A stretch of DNA of 64,000 bases from Natronorubrum aibiense (GCF_009392895.1 NZ_CP045488.1:186001-250000); one strand, 5' to 3'. Numbered from the stretch's first letter, positions 34,516 to 44,573 are shown. Made by a program: numbers and translations. Notes: a model not told the origin generated them from the sequence alone.

Positions 34516-35349
34516 TTACTTCAACATCGCACCCGCCGGATGGGTCGCACAGACGGTCGGCTCGTAGCCGGCGTCCGACAGGCCCGTTCCGAGGGCGAAG
34601 ACGGTCTCGCCGAGCATCGCCATCGAGGCCTGACCCCCGACCTCCGAGACGTCGTTGATCGTCTCCGCAACCTGCTCGGTCAACAGCCCTGCCTCGCGGG
34701 CGAACAGCCGCGAGGCGTACATGAACGACAGCAGCGTCGGCTCCTCGACGACGCGGGACAGTGCTTGTTTCCCGGCTGCCGACAACTGGTCGGTCTCCCC
34801 CGAGAGGACGTCCGCCGTCGACAGTTCACCGAACGAGACGTACTCCACGCGCGCTCGCTCGGGGATCGCATCGAGTTTGTTCTCCTGTGGCCCGCCGGGC
34901 TCGAGTCGGATCGGGACGCCGCCGTGGGCCTGCGCGACCACGTCACCCAGCCCGGTTCCGGCCTGTACTTCAGCTCCGTGGGCGATTGTGACGAGTTCGT
35001 TGCGCGAGAGCTTGCGTTCGAACACGCGGTTGGCCGCGAGCGCGGTGCCAAGCGCCATCGCGCCCGAGACGCCGAAGCCGGAGCCGAGCGGAATCTCGGA
35101 TTCGGCCTCGACGCGGGCTGGCGTCTCGAGCGTCTCGAGGACGGTTCTGACGGGATCGATCTCGAGTTCCTCGCCGTCGAGGACGATCGTCGACTCGCCC
35201 TCGGGTGCGGGTGTGACCGTTACGTCGACGCCGTCGGTGAGCGTTAGCCCCGCACCGCGAGAGCCGGCTTTCGTCGGATCCTCGGCTGAGTGGGCGCTGA
35301 AAAAGCCCGTGATATGCCCCGGTACGAACGCGGTCGCCTCCTCACGCAT
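34516..35349 (-). CDS. Pantoate kinase (GHMP family)
   Basis: 277 aa. The GHMP ATP-binding loop is EIPLGSGFGVSGAMALGTALA, preceded by FVPGHITGFFSAH and followed by AGTGLGDVVAQAHGGVPIRLEPGG; the C-terminal segment is EVGGQASMAMLGETVFALG. This archaeal enzyme phosphorylates pantoate before coupling to beta-alanine, the reverse order to bacteria. ATG 35349 (MREEATAFVPGH) is the first residue of the domain; longer frames run into unrelated sequence. Its usual partner, PPS, is found 3.6 kb downstream on the same strand. Confidence 0.93.
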   Translation of the reverse strand: MREEATAFVPGHITGFFSAHSAEDPTKAGSRGAGLTLTDGVDVTVTPAPEGESTIVLDGEELEIDPVRTVLETLETPARVEAESEIPLGSGFGVSGAMALGTALAANRVFERKLSRNELVTIAHGAEVQAGTGLGDVVAQAHGGVPIRLEPGGPQENKLDAIPERARVEYVSFGELSTADVLSGETDQLSAAGKQALSRVVEEPTLLSFMYASRLFAREAGLLTEQVAETINDVSEVGGQASMAMLGETVFALGTGLSDAGYEPTVCATHPAGAMLK

Positions 35350-35410
35350 TAGGGATGCTTGCGACCGCGGCGATATAACAGTGAAGATTCGCCACAGTTT
35401 CGACTGACTG

Positions 35411-36196
35411 TCACCGATACGATCCCTGCTCCGCCTCGAGATCGCCGGAGACGGCGATCCAGTCCGCTTGCGGGCCGGTGAGCTCGACGGCGAGTTCGTC
35501 CGTGTACCAGTTGCTGCTCCAGCCGCCGACCCACCACGAGTTCTCGCCGCGGTTGGTAACGCGGATCGAAACCTCGGTGGACGGATCAGCGTCGTACTCG
35601 GCGTAGACGACGCTCGTGTACTCGAGACAGCGGTCCATCCCGTCGAGACACGCCGTCTCGGTCGCGTCGGCGCGTGGCTCGAGCACCGGCTCGGTACCGA
35701 CTGGGTCGCGCGTCTCGATGGGGTCGTCGCTCTCGAGACGGAGGTGTAGTTCGTACTGCTCGCGCTCGCTGACGAACATATCGGGATCGTTCGGATCGTA
35801 CTCCTCGGCCGTGATCGGCTCTGTCCGACCCAACTCGCCGTCTTCGACGACCCGGTAGTACTCGGGCTCGACGACGAACTCGTCGACGGCCACCTCGAGC
35901 ATCGGGCCGCGGTCGGTCTCGACGAGTCGACTCGAGAACGCCTCGGGCTGGGCATAGTAGTCGCCGTCTTCGAGCGCGCCCGCGACGGATACCTCGCCGT
36001 CGGCGGCCGGCACCGGGACGAGAATCGTCGCGTTCGTCAACGTCCCGTTCGTCGACACCTCGACGTCGTAGCTGTACTCGCTCGTATAGCTGTCCTCTGC
36101 GAGCGAGTCGGAGAGGAGGGCGAGCCCACCGATGACGAGCGCGGCGACGACGACCACTGCCACAAGTCCAATGATGATTGTGCGTTTGTCTCTCAT
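35411..36196 (-). CDS. Secreted or membrane-anchored hypothetical protein
   Basis: 261 aa. One N-terminal transmembrane helix (TIIIGLVAVVVVAALVIGGLALL, residues 5-27) after MRDKR, then an acidic extracellular domain with many D/E/T/S residues and two cysteines (ETACLDGMDRCLEY) that could form a disulfide. A C-terminal Trp cluster (NSWWVGGWSSNWYTDELAVEL) is striking. No family recognised. It sits 61 bp upstream of pantoate kinase on the same strand; a functional link is not evident. Confidence 0.75.
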   Translation of the reverse strand: MRDKRTIIIGLVAVVVVAALVIGGLALLSDSLAEDSYTSEYSYDVEVSTNGTLTNATILVPVPAADGEVSVAGALEDGDYYAQPEAFSSRLVETDRGPMLEVAVDEFVVEPEYYRVVEDGELGRTEPITAEEYDPNDPDMFVSEREQYELHLRLESDDPIETRDPVGTEPVLEPRADATETACLDGMDRCLEYTSVVYAEYDADPSTEVSIRVTNRGENSWWVGGWSSNWYTDELAVELTGPQADWIAVSGDLEAEQGSYR

Positions 36197-36346
36197 CGTG
36201 TTCCTCGAGCGGACGATCCTCGCAAGCCGAGACACCGACCACTAACGGTCGATACGAGCGGGGGACTGGTAGCGGTATCGGACCGTTCCCCAATCGTGAA
36301 AATACGTCGTTGCTGACTGACTCGAGTCGTCACCCAGCGACCTCGC

Positions 36347-37651
36347 CTACGGCGAGAGTCGCTGTCGGTCTCTCGGGAACAACACAGCCTCTCGGATGTT
36401 GTCCAGTCCGAGAATCGTCATGATCAGGCGCTCGCCACCGAGGCCGAAGCCGGCGTGGGGCGGCATGCCGTATTTGAACATCTTCGTGTAGTACTCGAAC
36501 TGCTCGGGATCGAGCCCCTGCTGTTCGAAGCCTTCGATGAGCTTCTCGTGGCGATGCTCGCGCTGGCCGCCGGAGACGAGTTCCATCCGCGGGTGCATCA
36601 GGTCGAAGCCCGTCGAGAGCTGGTCGTCGTCGTCATGGTCTTTGATGTAGAACGGCTTGATCTCGCTCGGCCAGTCGGTGATGAAGTAGTGGCCGCCGAC
36701 GTCGTCGCCGAGTGCCTTCTCGCCCTCGGTCGGCAGGTCGTCGCCCCAGACGAGTTGCTCGTCGAGTTCGCCTGTCGCGTTGATGCGCTCGATGGCCTCC
36801 TCGTAGCTGATGCGTGGGAACGCCTCCTCGGGCACCTCGAACTCGTCTTCGAGGCCGAGCGCCTCGAGTTCGTCGCTGCAGTTCTCGGCGATGGCTTCGT
36901 AGGCGGCTTTGACGACGCCTTCGACGACGTCCATCGCGTCGTTCTGGTCGCAGAACGCGCCCTCGAAGTCGATCGAGGTCGCCTCGTTCAGGTGTCGCGG
37001 CGTGTTGTGCTCTTCGGCGCGGAAGATCGGGCCGATCTCGAAGACGCGCTCGACGTTCGAGCCGGCGATCAGCTGCTTGAACAGCTGTGGCGACTGGTTC
37101 ATGAAGGCCTCCTCGCCGAAGTATGTGATCGGGAAGAGTTCGGTGCCGCCTTCGGTCCCCGTGGCGACGATCTTCGGCGTGGTGATCTCCGTACACTCGA
37201 ACTCGCGGAACCGCTCGCGGACGGCACGCAGGATCTCCGAGCGGATCTCGAAGATGGCCTGCACGTCGTCCTTACGGAGGTCGAGCGTGCGGTTGTCGAG
37301 TCGCGTCGAGAGGTCGGCGTCGACCTTCCCCGAGGGGTCGAGCGGTAGTTCGGGGTCTGCGGGGGCGACGACTTCGACGCTCTCGGGCGTGATCTCGACG
37401 CCCGTCGGCGCGCGTGGCTCCTCTTCGACGGCACCCGAGACCGACACGACGCTCTCTCGAGAGACGCCGAGACCGGTTTCGACGAGCTCCTCGTCCATCT
37501 CGTCTTTCTCGAACTTGATCTGGATCTTGCCCGTGCTGTCTCGGAGAATCAAGAAGGCGATGCCGCCGAGGTCGCGGATCTCGTGCACCCAGCCAGCGAC
37601 GGTTACGTCGTCGCCCGGCTCGGCGTCGGCAGTATGGATTCTGTCCTGCAT
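36347..37651 (-). CDS. aspS: Aspartate-tRNA ligase (archaeal type)
   Basis: 434 aa, class II synthetase. N-terminal OB-fold anticodon-binding domain ([25 protein letters not shown]), motif 2 [25 protein letters not shown], motif 3 [34 protein letters not shown]. The archaeal type lacks the bacterial insertion and may charge both tRNA-Asp and tRNA-Asn where no AsnRS exists; that cannot be judged here. Start [16 protein letters not shown]. Confidence 0.96.
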   Translation of the reverse strand: MQDRIHTADAEPGDDVTVAGWVHEIRDLGGIAFLILRDSTGKIQIKFEKDEMDEELVETGLGVSRESVVSVSGAVEEEPRAPTGVEITPESVEVVAPADPELPLDPSGKVDADLSTRLDNRTLDLRKDDVQAIFEIRSEILRAVRERFREFECTEITTPKIVATGTEGGTELFPITYFGEEAFMNQSPQLFKQLIAGSNVERVFEIGPIFRAEEHNTPRHLNEATSIDFEGAFCDQNDAMDVVEGVVKAAYEAIAENCSDELEALGLEDEFEVPEEAFPRISYEEAIERINATGELDEQLVWGDDLPTEGEKALGDDVGGHYFITDWPSEIKPFYIKDHDDDDQLSTGFDLMHPRMELVSGGQREHRHEKLIEGFEQQGLDPEQFEYYTKMFKYGMPPHAGFGLGGERLIMTILGLDNIREAVLFPRDRQRLSP

Positions 37652-37805
37652 ACCACCCGATTCCCGTCGCCGGAACTTAAGCGCAATCGTTCTGTGCCGG
37701 CCGAGTGCGCTCGAGACCGATTGCTGACGTGACGCGAAAAGAACTCGAGGGAGTGACTGGTCGACGAACGGGCCGTGAGCCGTAGGCCATGGCTGTCCAG
37801 CGGTT

Positions 37806-39152
37806 TCAGCGCTCGTGGACCGTCATCGGAATCTCGTGTTTCGGGCGCGCGGTGATCGTCGCCATCAAATCGAGGTCCGTCCCGGGGACGAGTTCGAGGT
37901 GATAATTCTGGTAGATCGTCGCGAGCATGAGCCGTGCCTCGAGCATCGCGAAGCGGTCGCCGATACACCGGCGCGGCCCCGCCGCGAACGGGAAGTAAGC
38001 GAGTTTCGGGAGGTCGGACTCCATCTCGTCGGTCCAGCGCTCGGGCCGGAACGCGAGCGGGTCGTCGTACCAGCGCGGATCGCGGTGGACCACCCACTGG
38101 TGCATTCGAACCGTCGATCCCGGCTGAATCTCGTAGCCACCGATGACGTCCGGCTTGACCGGTTCGCGGACGATCCCCGGCACCGGCGGGTAGAGGCGCA
38201 TCGATTCTTTGACCACCCGCTCCGTGTACGTCAGCTCCGAGAGGTCCGCCATCGTCGGCGTCCGGCCGCCGAGCACGTCCTCGAGTTCCTCGACGAGTCG
38301 CTGCTCGGCGGTCGGGTTCGTCGCGAGGAGATACGCCGTAAACGTCAGCGCGAGCGCCGTCGTCTCGTGGCCGGCGAGCAACAGCGTCACGACCTCGTCT
38401 CTGATCTGCTCGTCCGAGAGCGTGGCCCCCTCCTCGTCGCTCACCTCGAGGAGTTTCGAGATGACGTCTCGGTCGGTCGGGTTCGCCCGTCGTTGCTCGA
38501 TCAGGCGGTAGACGACGGCGTCGAGCTCCTCGCGTGCGCGCTGGATTCGCCGTCGGGACGGCGTCGGAATCGTCGGCGGGAGGACCAGATGCGAGAGGCT
38601 CTCGCTCGCCAGCATGAACTCCTCGAGCGCGTCGCCGACAGTGTCGACGGCGTCGTCGATGTCGACGCCGAACAGCGCCCGGGCGACGATCCTCAGCGTA
38701 ATCTCCATCATGTCCTCGTGGAACAGCCGGGTCTGGCCGTCGTCCCACTCCTCGAGCCCCGCTTCGGTGAACTCGGTCATCATCGAGGCGTACTCCTGGA
38801 TTCGGTCGGGGTGGAACGCGGGCTGGATGAGGTGGCGATTGCGTCGCCAGACCGCGCCTTCGCTGTTCAGGATGCCGTTGCCCGTGACCGGTCCGAGAAT
38901 GGTCTGAAACCGTTCGCCTTTGACGTAGTGCTGGTTGTTCTGGACGAGTACCTGCTCGATGTAGTCGGGATGGTTGAGCTGGTAGACCGGGCCGCCCGGA
39001 TCCTCCCACTGGGCGATGTCGCCGTACTCTCGGGCCGTGTTCGTCATGAAGCCGTACGGATCGCGGAGGAAGGCGAGTTGGTTGCCGACGATCGGCAGCC
39101 CACTGGGACCTGGCGGCTGCTCGTTGCGGATCGCGGGGGTGTCACTGCTCAT
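37806..39152 (-). CDS. Cytochrome P450
   Basis: 448 aa with all core motifs: I-helix oxygen-binding AGHETT (260-265), K-helix E316-x2-R319 (ESMRL), the PERW meander (FRPERW) and the heme-ligand C396 in [15 protein letters not shown]. No N-terminal membrane anchor, so it is soluble like bacterial P450s. Substrate unknown; carotenoid, retinal or lipid oxidation are possibilities in haloarchaea. A helix-turn-helix gene starts 154 bp away in the opposite direction, so the two may be co-regulated. No ferredoxin partner is nearby. Confidence 0.95.
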   Translation of the reverse strand: MSSDTPAIRNEQPPGPSGLPIVGNQLAFLRDPYGFMTNTAREYGDIAQWEDPGGPVYQLNHPDYIEQVLVQNNQHYVKGERFQTILGPVTGNGILNSEGAVWRRNRHLIQPAFHPDRIQEYASMMTEFTEAGLEEWDDGQTRLFHEDMMEITLRIVARALFGVDIDDAVDTVGDALEEFMLASESLSHLVLPPTIPTPSRRRIQRAREELDAVVYRLIEQRRANPTDRDVISKLLEVSDEEGATLSDEQIRDEVVTLLLAGHETTALALTFTAYLLATNPTAEQRLVEELEDVLGGRTPTMADLSELTYTERVVKESMRLYPPVPGIVREPVKPDVIGGYEIQPGSTVRMHQWVVHRDPRWYDDPLAFRPERWTDEMESDLPKLAYFPFAAGPRRCIGDRFAMLEARLMLATIYQNYHLELVPGTDLDLMATITARPKHEIPMTVHER

Positions 39153-39306
39153 TACTACTCGTTCCGAGGGACGCGAGCCACCTATGTCTACGGCCGAGCA
39201 TCCTCGGCACCCTTAACTGCGACCCGACCCCGTCTCCCGACGTGCACGCACACTCGAGCGAACGGGCACGAACCCCACCGCCGCACGCGCGACTCGGGGT
39301 GTCGAG

Positions 39307-39987
39307 ATGAGAGCCGCAACGGTGACGCTCTCGTGGAACAGGGGCCGCGACAACCCGATTCCCGACGTCTTCGGTGCCGACGACGCGGTTTCCCTCGAAG
39401 AAATCCGCTACGTCAATCCCATCCACAACGGCCGGTACGTCGAACTGCTCGACCTGCGCGGCGACCTCGAGCGGGCGCGGACGCTGCTCGAGGATTCGCC
39501 CGACGCGATCGAATACGACCTCGTGGGTGAGGGGCATCGAGGCGTCGCCTACGTTCAGTGGCGCACCGTCGGGCTCGTCGGCGACCTCCTCTCGATCCTC
39601 GACCAGCGCGAGATCGTCGTCGACTGGCCGATCACGGCCGTCGAAACCGAGACCGATCGCGGTCTCGAGTTGACGGTGGTCGGGACGAGCTGGGCGATCG
39701 AACAGGCGGCCACAGATCTTCCCGACGGCGTCACCCTCGAACTCCACCGACTCGGCAGCTACCGCCCACAGGCAGATCGACAGTTTGCGACGCTCACCGA
39801 GCGCCAACGAGCGGTCTTCGAGCTGGCGCTCGCGGAGGGCTACTACGAGGTGCCGCGGGAGACGACACAGCGCGACCTCGCCGAACAACTCGACTGCGCA
39901 ACGGGGACCGTCGCCGAACACCTCCAGCGCATCGAATCGGCGTTCGCGAGCGCCTACGCCGCGTCGATCCAGTCACAGGGTCGCTGA
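39307..39987 (+). CDS. Bacterio-opsin activator-like HTH transcription regulator
   Basis: 226 aa. The C-terminal HTH-10 domain is clear: FATLTERQRAVFELALAEGYYEVPRETTQRDLAEQLDCATGTVAEHLQRIESAFASAYA. The N-terminal part is the Bat-associated ligand/sensor-like region (MRAATVTLSWNRGRDNPIPDVFG, IRYVNPIHNGRYVELLDLRGDLERA). These haloarchaeal regulators usually control neighbouring genes; the divergent P450 is the most likely target. Start ATG 39307. Confidence 0.9.
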   Translation: MRAATVTLSWNRGRDNPIPDVFGADDAVSLEEIRYVNPIHNGRYVELLDLRGDLERARTLLEDSPDAIEYDLVGEGHRGVAYVQWRTVGLVGDLLSILDQREIVVDWPITAVETETDRGLELTVVGTSWAIEQAATDLPDGVTLELHRLGSYRPQADRQFATLTERQRAVFELALAEGYYEVPRETTQRDLAEQLDCATGTVAEHLQRIESAFASAYAASIQSQGR

Positions 39988-40096
39988 CCCGAACGACGAC
40001 GGCTCGACTCGAGCCGGTCGCTGACGCCGCTCGGCTGTCCGGTCTGCGTTGGCTGGCACCAGTCCCGTTTTCACTCCACACCGATAATCGTCCGGT

Positions 40097-40861
40097 ATGG
40101 ACGACCTCGAGCGACTCGCCGCCGACATCCGGCGTGCAGACACTGTGGTTGCGTTCACCGGCGCGGGGATCTCCGCGCCCTCTGGCGTCCCAACCTTCCG
40201 CGGCGACGACGGCGTCTGGGAGCACTTCGACGAGGGTCAGTTTACGTACGGGCGCTTTCAGCGCGACCCCGAAGGGTTCTGGGCGGATCGCCTCGAACTG
40301 CAGCGGGCGATGTTCGGCGACGAGTTCGAACCCAACGCGGCCCACGAGGCGCTGGCCGGGATGGGCCATGACGGCACTCTCGATGCCATTTTGACCCAGA
40401 ATACGGACGGCCTGCACGGCGACGCCGCCGACGCGACCGGGACGGATGGCACGACGCTGCTCGAACTCCACGGCAACGCTCGGCGCGTGCGCTGTACCGA
40501 CTGCGGGCGGCGCACTGATGGCGATCCGGTCTTCGAACGCGCTGCCGACGGTGAGTTGCCACCGACCTGCGAGTGTGGCGGCGTCTACAAACCCGACGTC
40601 GTCCTCTTCGGCGAACAGCTCCCGGGCGCGGTCATCCAGCGCGCTCGAGAACTCGCTCGCGAGAGTGACGTCTTCCTCGCGATCGGGTCCTCGCTGGTGG
40701 TCGAACCCGCCGCGTCGCTGCCCCGACTCGCGGCGTCGCCGGAGGCGACCGTCGGGATCGTCAACCTCGAATCGACACCGGTCGACTCGACGGCCGACGT
40801 CGTCTGTCGTGAGGACGTGACGGCTGTGTTGCCGCGACTTCGAAGCCTGCTCGAGGAGTGA
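40097..40861 (+). CDS. NAD-dependent protein deacylase, Sir2 family
   Basis: 254 aa. NAD-binding FTGAGISAPSGVPTFRG (20-35), TQNTDGLH (100-107), catalytic H125 (LELHGNARR), zinc ligands C133, C136, C158 and C160, then FGEQLPG and AIGSSLVVEPAA. The second zinc pair is C-x-C (CECGG), one residue shorter than the usual C-x2-C. Sirtuins remove acyl groups from lysine using NAD. There is no close partner gene. Confidence 0.95.
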   Translation: MDDLERLAADIRRADTVVAFTGAGISAPSGVPTFRGDDGVWEHFDEGQFTYGRFQRDPEGFWADRLELQRAMFGDEFEPNAAHEALAGMGHDGTLDAILTQNTDGLHGDAADATGTDGTTLLELHGNARRVRCTDCGRRTDGDPVFERAADGELPPTCECGGVYKPDVVLFGEQLPGAVIQRARELARESDVFLAIGSSLVVEPAASLPRLAASPEATVGIVNLESTPVDSTADVVCREDVTAVLPRLRSLLEE

Positions 40862-41062
40862 TCTCGGCTCGCGAATCCGTATCGGTCCCAATCAGCCGTC
40901 CCGTATTCGGTTTTCCGCGTGGTGGAGTGGATTCGACTGTTCGGAACACACTGGCGTATCCGACACCGTACCGTTTTGCTACGACGATCAATCGGAATCG
41001 GAAACAGCTCCCAACCGATTTCGACCAGCTAAAATATGTTCCCACTGCGGGCCGTATTTTTC

Positions 41063-41106
41063 GGCTAGCCAAATAATTTCTTTGCTATTCTGAAAGACTT
41101 TTTACC
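41063..41106 (+). promoter_or_regulatory. ZIP transporter promoter with GGCTAGCC palindrome
   Basis: An 8-bp perfect palindrome GGCTAGCC (41063-41070) with partly symmetric A/T flanks (TT-C-GGCTAGCC-A-AA) lies about 30 nt before a TATA-like ctttttacc (41098-41106), itself 20-28 nt before the ATG. A metal-responsive regulator site is plausible but unproven. Confidence 0.45.
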
Positions 41107-41125
41107 CTGCGCACACAAGTCGTAG

Positions 41126-42016
41126 ATGAACATGGAAAACTACGTACTGGTGTTCGTCGCGGGCCTCATCACCGCCATCGCGACGGGACTTGGGGCGATC
41201 CCGTTCTTCTTCGTCGACGACTTCAGTGACCGGTGGAACGTGGCGCTGTGGGGCATCGCGTCCGGGATCATGGTCGCGGTGTCAGTGTTCGGGCTCGTCG
41301 ACGAAGGGCTGGCCTACGCCACGGACGGTTTTCCAACCCTGTTGGTCGGCGGCCTCCTCACGGGCGTCGCGCTGGTGATCGTCTCCGACAACGTACTCGA
41401 CCGCGTCGACCTCCACGACGACCGTGAACACGACCGCGGTGCGACCGGGGACGAACTCCGCACTGACGGCGTCGGTCACGGCCACGACGAGCACGCGCTC
41501 GAGGCCGAGGCGTTCGCTCAGGGCGACCTGAAAACGCTCGTCCTCATCCTCGGCATCCTCACTGTTCACAGTTTCCCGGAGGGCGTGGCGGTCGGGGTTT
41601 CGTTCGCCGAACTCGGGCTGGAGGGCGGCGCTCCGATCCTCGGGTTCACGATCCCGCTGCTCGCGGTGTTTATGACGGTCGCCATCTCCATCCACAACAT
41701 TCCGGAGGGAACCGCCATCGCGATCCCGATGCGGGCGATGGGCCTGTCCAAGTGGCGGATGGTGGGTGCGGCGATCTTCTCGAGCCTGCCCCAGCCCATC
41801 GGCGCGGTCATCGCATTCGCGTTCGTCTCGTGGGCCGAGGCGTTCCTCCCGTTCGGCTTCGGGTTCGCCGCCGGTGCGATGGTCTATTTGGTCGCGACGG
41901 AGTTCATCCCCGAGGCACTGGAGACCGGGACAGCGCTCCCAAACCGTGGCCATCACGAACTCCTCGCCGGCTTCGGCACGGGCGTTGCGGCGATGGTGCC
42001 CCTGATGTTCATCTAA
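41126..42016 (+). CDS. ZIP family metal transporter
   Basis: 296 aa with about eight transmembrane helices. The ZIP signatures are HSFPEGVAVGVSFAEL (helix IV) and HNIPEGTAIAIPMRAMG (helix V), whose His/Glu residues bind Zn or other divalent metals. A long loop between helices III and IV is His/Asp-rich (HDDREHDRGATGDELR and GHGHDEHALE), typical for ZIPs. Imports zinc, iron or manganese. ATG 41126 is used; a second ATG lies two codons on. Confidence 0.92.
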   Translation: MNMENYVLVFVAGLITAIATGLGAIPFFFVDDFSDRWNVALWGIASGIMVAVSVFGLVDEGLAYATDGFPTLLVGGLLTGVALVIVSDNVLDRVDLHDDREHDRGATGDELRTDGVGHGHDEHALEAEAFAQGDLKTLVLILGILTVHSFPEGVAVGVSFAELGLEGGAPILGFTIPLLAVFMTVAISIHNIPEGTAIAIPMRAMGLSKWRMVGAAIFSSLPQPIGAVIAFAFVSWAEAFLPFGFGFAAGAMVYLVATEFIPEALETGTALPNRGHHELLAGFGTGVAAMVPLMFI

Positions 42017-42083
42017 AGGAAACGGCGAGCGTTCTACCCCAGACAGTCAGAACGAAGACTAAAATCGAGCCTGGAAACAGCGT

Positions 42084-42791
42084 TCAGACGTCGTTGGCCG
42101 CCTTAACCGTCTCTCGGACGGCGCCGACGCCCTCGTCGTGGGCGAGGTCGCCGACGACGATGACGTCCGCGTGCGTGGCCATCTTCGCAGCGGAGTCGTA
42201 GTCGTGGATGCCGCCGCCGTAGAACAGCGTCGACTCCTTGGTCGCCTCGCTTGCGGCCTGAACGATATTCTCGTCACCCAGCATGCCGGAGTACTCGAGG
42301 TAGACGATCTCTTGGCCGAACATCCGTTCTGCGACTTCCGCGTAGGCGGCGACGTCGTCCGCGTCGAGATCGCAGTCGGCCTCGGTGTACGTTGCGACGT
42401 CCGCTTCGGGGTTCATTACGATGTACGCTTCCGTCCACGTGCGATCCCAGTCCATGTCGCCATCGAGTCGAACCCACTCTTTGTGTGCGCCCGTGATCCA
42501 GAACGGCGAGCCGGCGTTGAACACCGTCGGAATGAGATAGCCCTCGAGCGCCCGGTTGTCGATGACGACTTCGGGGTTCGACGGCTCCTGGTAGAGCGGC
42601 ACGTCGTGTTCGGCACAGGCGTCGACGACGGCCTCCATGTTCTCCTCGGTGATTCCCATGGTGCCGCCGACCTCGATCGCGTCGGTGCCAGTCGCACAGA
42701 GGTCTCCGTAGGTGACGCCCTCGGGAAGCTCCTTGTCGGGATCGATCTTGAGAATGTGGTTCCAGTCGTCCCAGGGGCAAGCGGTAGTCAT
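42084..42791 (-). CDS. Phosphoglycerol geranylgeranyltransferase (GGGP synthase)
   Basis: 235 aa, archaeal TIM-barrel GGGPS/PcrB family. Signatures: [37 protein letters not shown] and [27 protein letters not shown] (phosphate binding). It joins geranylgeranyl diphosphate to sn-glycerol-1-phosphate, the first committed step of archaeal lipid synthesis. ATG 42791 ([22 protein letters not shown]) matches the family start. Confidence 0.95.
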   Translation of the reverse strand: MTTACPWDDWNHILKIDPDKELPEGVTYGDLCATGTDAIEVGGTMGITEENMEAVVDACAEHDVPLYQEPSNPEVVIDNRALEGYLIPTVFNAGSPFWITGAHKEWVRLDGDMDWDRTWTEAYIVMNPEADVATYTEADCDLDADDVAAYAEVAERMFGQEIVYLEYSGMLGDENIVQAASEATKESTLFYGGGIHDYDSAAKMATHADVIVVGDLAHDEGVGAVRETVKAANDV

Positions 42792-42911
42792 ACCGCTCCG
42801 TTTCCCGACAACCGGCAAAAACGCTACGAAACGGGCCCCCTTCGAAAAACCGGGCTCGAAAGGCGTGCTCTCGGCCGTCGAGCGGTGAGGGCGGTCGCCT
42901 CGAGCGTCAGC

Positions 42912-43841
42912 TTAGACGTACTCGAACCACTCGTCGTACGCGTCCGTTTTGCGCTCGACGATATCGAAGAACCGCGACTGGATGTCTTCGGTGATTGGAC
43001 CGCGAGAGCCGTCGCCGATAACGACGTTGTCGATCTTCCGGATCGGCGTGACTTCGGCGGCCGAGCCGGTGAAGAACAGTTCATCGGCGGTGTTGAGTTC
43101 GCCACGCGAGATCGAGACGTTGTCGTGGACGGTGTAGCCGAGGTCTTCGGCGATCTCGATCACGCTGTCGCGGGTGATGCCGTCGAGGATCGACTCGGAG
43201 AGGCCGGGCGTGTAGATCTCGCCGTCGCGCACGAGGAAGACGTTCTCGCCGGGGCCTTCCGCGACGTTACCCTCCTTGTTCAGGACGAGCGCCTCGGCGT
43301 AACCGTTCCGGCGGGCTTCCTCGCCGGCGAGCATGCTGTTGACGTACAGTCCCGTCGTCTTCGCGTTCGTCGGCACCTGACTCGAGGCGTGTTTGCGCCA
43401 CGAGGAAATCATCACGTCGATCCCTTCCTCGAGTGCCTCCTCGCCGAGATAGGCACCCCACGGCCAGACGGCGATAGCGGTGCGCGTCGGGCAGTCTGCC
43501 GGGCTGACGCCCAGCGAGTTGTAGCCGTAGAATGCGACCGGGCGGATATAACACGACGGCAATTCCTGGCGCTGAATGAGCGCTTTGGTCGCCTCGGTGA
43601 GCTCTTCTTTGGTGTAGTCGATGTCCATCTCGTAGGGCTTTGCGGACTGGAACAACCGTTCTAAGTGTTCCTCCCACCGGAAGATCGCGGGGCCCTCCTC
43701 GGTGTCGTAACAGCGTGCCCCCTCGAACACGCCGCTCCCGTAATGAAGGCCGTGTGTAAGCACGTGGACCTGCGCGTCGTCCCAATCGACGAACTCGCCG
43801 TCCATCCAGATCGTGTCGACATCCATCTCGTCAAATCCCAT
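42912..43841 (-). CDS. ilvE: Branched-chain amino acid aminotransferase
   Basis: 309 aa, class IV PLP enzyme. The PLP lysine is K161 in QVPTNAKTTGLYVNSML; other motifs are GLHYGSGVFEGARCY (substrate loop), CYIRPVAFYG and the phosphate-binding EGPGENVFLV and TITRDSV-like GITRDSVIEIAEDLG. It catalyses the last step of Leu, Ile and Val synthesis. It is 120 bp upstream of the GGGPS gene on the same strand but unrelated in pathway. Confidence 0.95.
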   Translation of the reverse strand: MGFDEMDVDTIWMDGEFVDWDDAQVHVLTHGLHYGSGVFEGARCYDTEEGPAIFRWEEHLERLFQSAKPYEMDIDYTKEELTEATKALIQRQELPSCYIRPVAFYGYNSLGVSPADCPTRTAIAVWPWGAYLGEEALEEGIDVMISSWRKHASSQVPTNAKTTGLYVNSMLAGEEARRNGYAEALVLNKEGNVAEGPGENVFLVRDGEIYTPGLSESILDGITRDSVIEIAEDLGYTVHDNVSISRGELNTADELFFTGSAAEVTPIRKIDNVVIGDGSRGPITEDIQSRFFDIVERKTDAYDEWFEYV

Positions 43842-43919
43842 GCTCGACTGTGAGGAAACCCACCGTACTAAGTATTCGTGATTTGCGGGGCGAGACCGCA
43901 GAACGAAGCAGAAACCGTC

Positions 43920-44447
43920 TTACCGCGCGTCGTGGCCGCCCTCGAGGAGTCCGTCGACGAGTCGGGTGAACCGATCGACCAGCCGATCGGGCACCGTCGG
44001 CGTCACCTCAGAGAGCAGCGGTGCGGTCCGATCGGGATCGGCGAGCGAGAGCGTGACCCGATTGCGCTCGTCGTAGCGTTTGTCGACGATATCGCGCTCG
44101 ACCAGGTGGTCGAGGTGGTACTCGAGTGTGCTCCGGGCGATCCCCAACTCGTCTGCGACCGCGGCGGGGCGGCTCGGCTCGTGCTCGATGAGGTAGACGA
44201 CGATTTCTCGAGCCGTCTCACGGCGAAACAGTGCCAGTGCCCCACGTTCCCACTCACTGTACTGCGGTGGGTAGTAATGGGTCTGGCCGTACAGTTCCTC
44301 TCGGACGAGGTCGTCGGCATCGATCAATCGACGGATGTGATACTGTATCTGTCCCGGCGCGAACTCCGACGTTCGGACGAGTTCGTTGAAGTGGATGCCG
44401 GCGTTCGACTGCACGTGCGCCCTGATCTGTTGTCGAGTGTCGCTCAT
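43920..44447 (-). CDS. Transcription regulator with two winged-helix domains
   Basis: 175 aa. First wHTH: RQQIRAHVQSNAGIHFNELVRTSEFAPGQIQYHIRRLIDADDLV (8-50). Second wHTH: ETAREIVVYLIEHEPSRPAAVADELGIARSTLEYHLDHLVERDIVD (75-120), ArsR/MarR-like. This two-wHTH layout is common in haloarchaea. It is divergent from a small membrane protein gene; a 16-bp palindrome lies midway between the two starts, a likely binding site for this regulator. Confidence 0.88.
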   Translation of the reverse strand: MSDTRQQIRAHVQSNAGIHFNELVRTSEFAPGQIQYHIRRLIDADDLVREELYGQTHYYPPQYSEWERGALALFRRETAREIVVYLIEHEPSRPAAVADELGIARSTLEYHLDHLVERDIVDKRYDERNRVTLSLADPDRTAPLLSEVTPTVPDRLVDRFTRLVDGLLEGGHDAR

Positions 44448-44557
44448 GGTAATCGATGTCGTCCCGCGTTCGTCCCCTGTCGGCGGGAACTGGCTGTTAC
44501 GTGAGCCTAGCGATGCTGTCCTGATAACGACTTCCGATCGTTCCCGAGGAGTGAGAA

Positions 44558-44573
44558 CGGGTCATATGACCCG
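44558..44573. promoter_or_regulatory. Perfect 16-bp palindrome, candidate operator
   Basis: CGGGTCATATGACCCG, fully symmetric, lies 110 bp before the wHTH start and 103 bp before the membrane-protein start. It is set within longer inverted arms GACTTCCGAT (44529-44538) and ATCGGAAGTC (44581-44590). The location in a divergent promoter next to a regulator gene suggests an autoregulatory operator. Confidence 0.55.

Noticed and set aside
34343-34567. Plus-strand frame of 74 codons before pantoate kinase stop
   Set aside because: Arg/Ser-rich composition unlike expressed haloarchaeal proteins and runs antisense into pantoate kinase.
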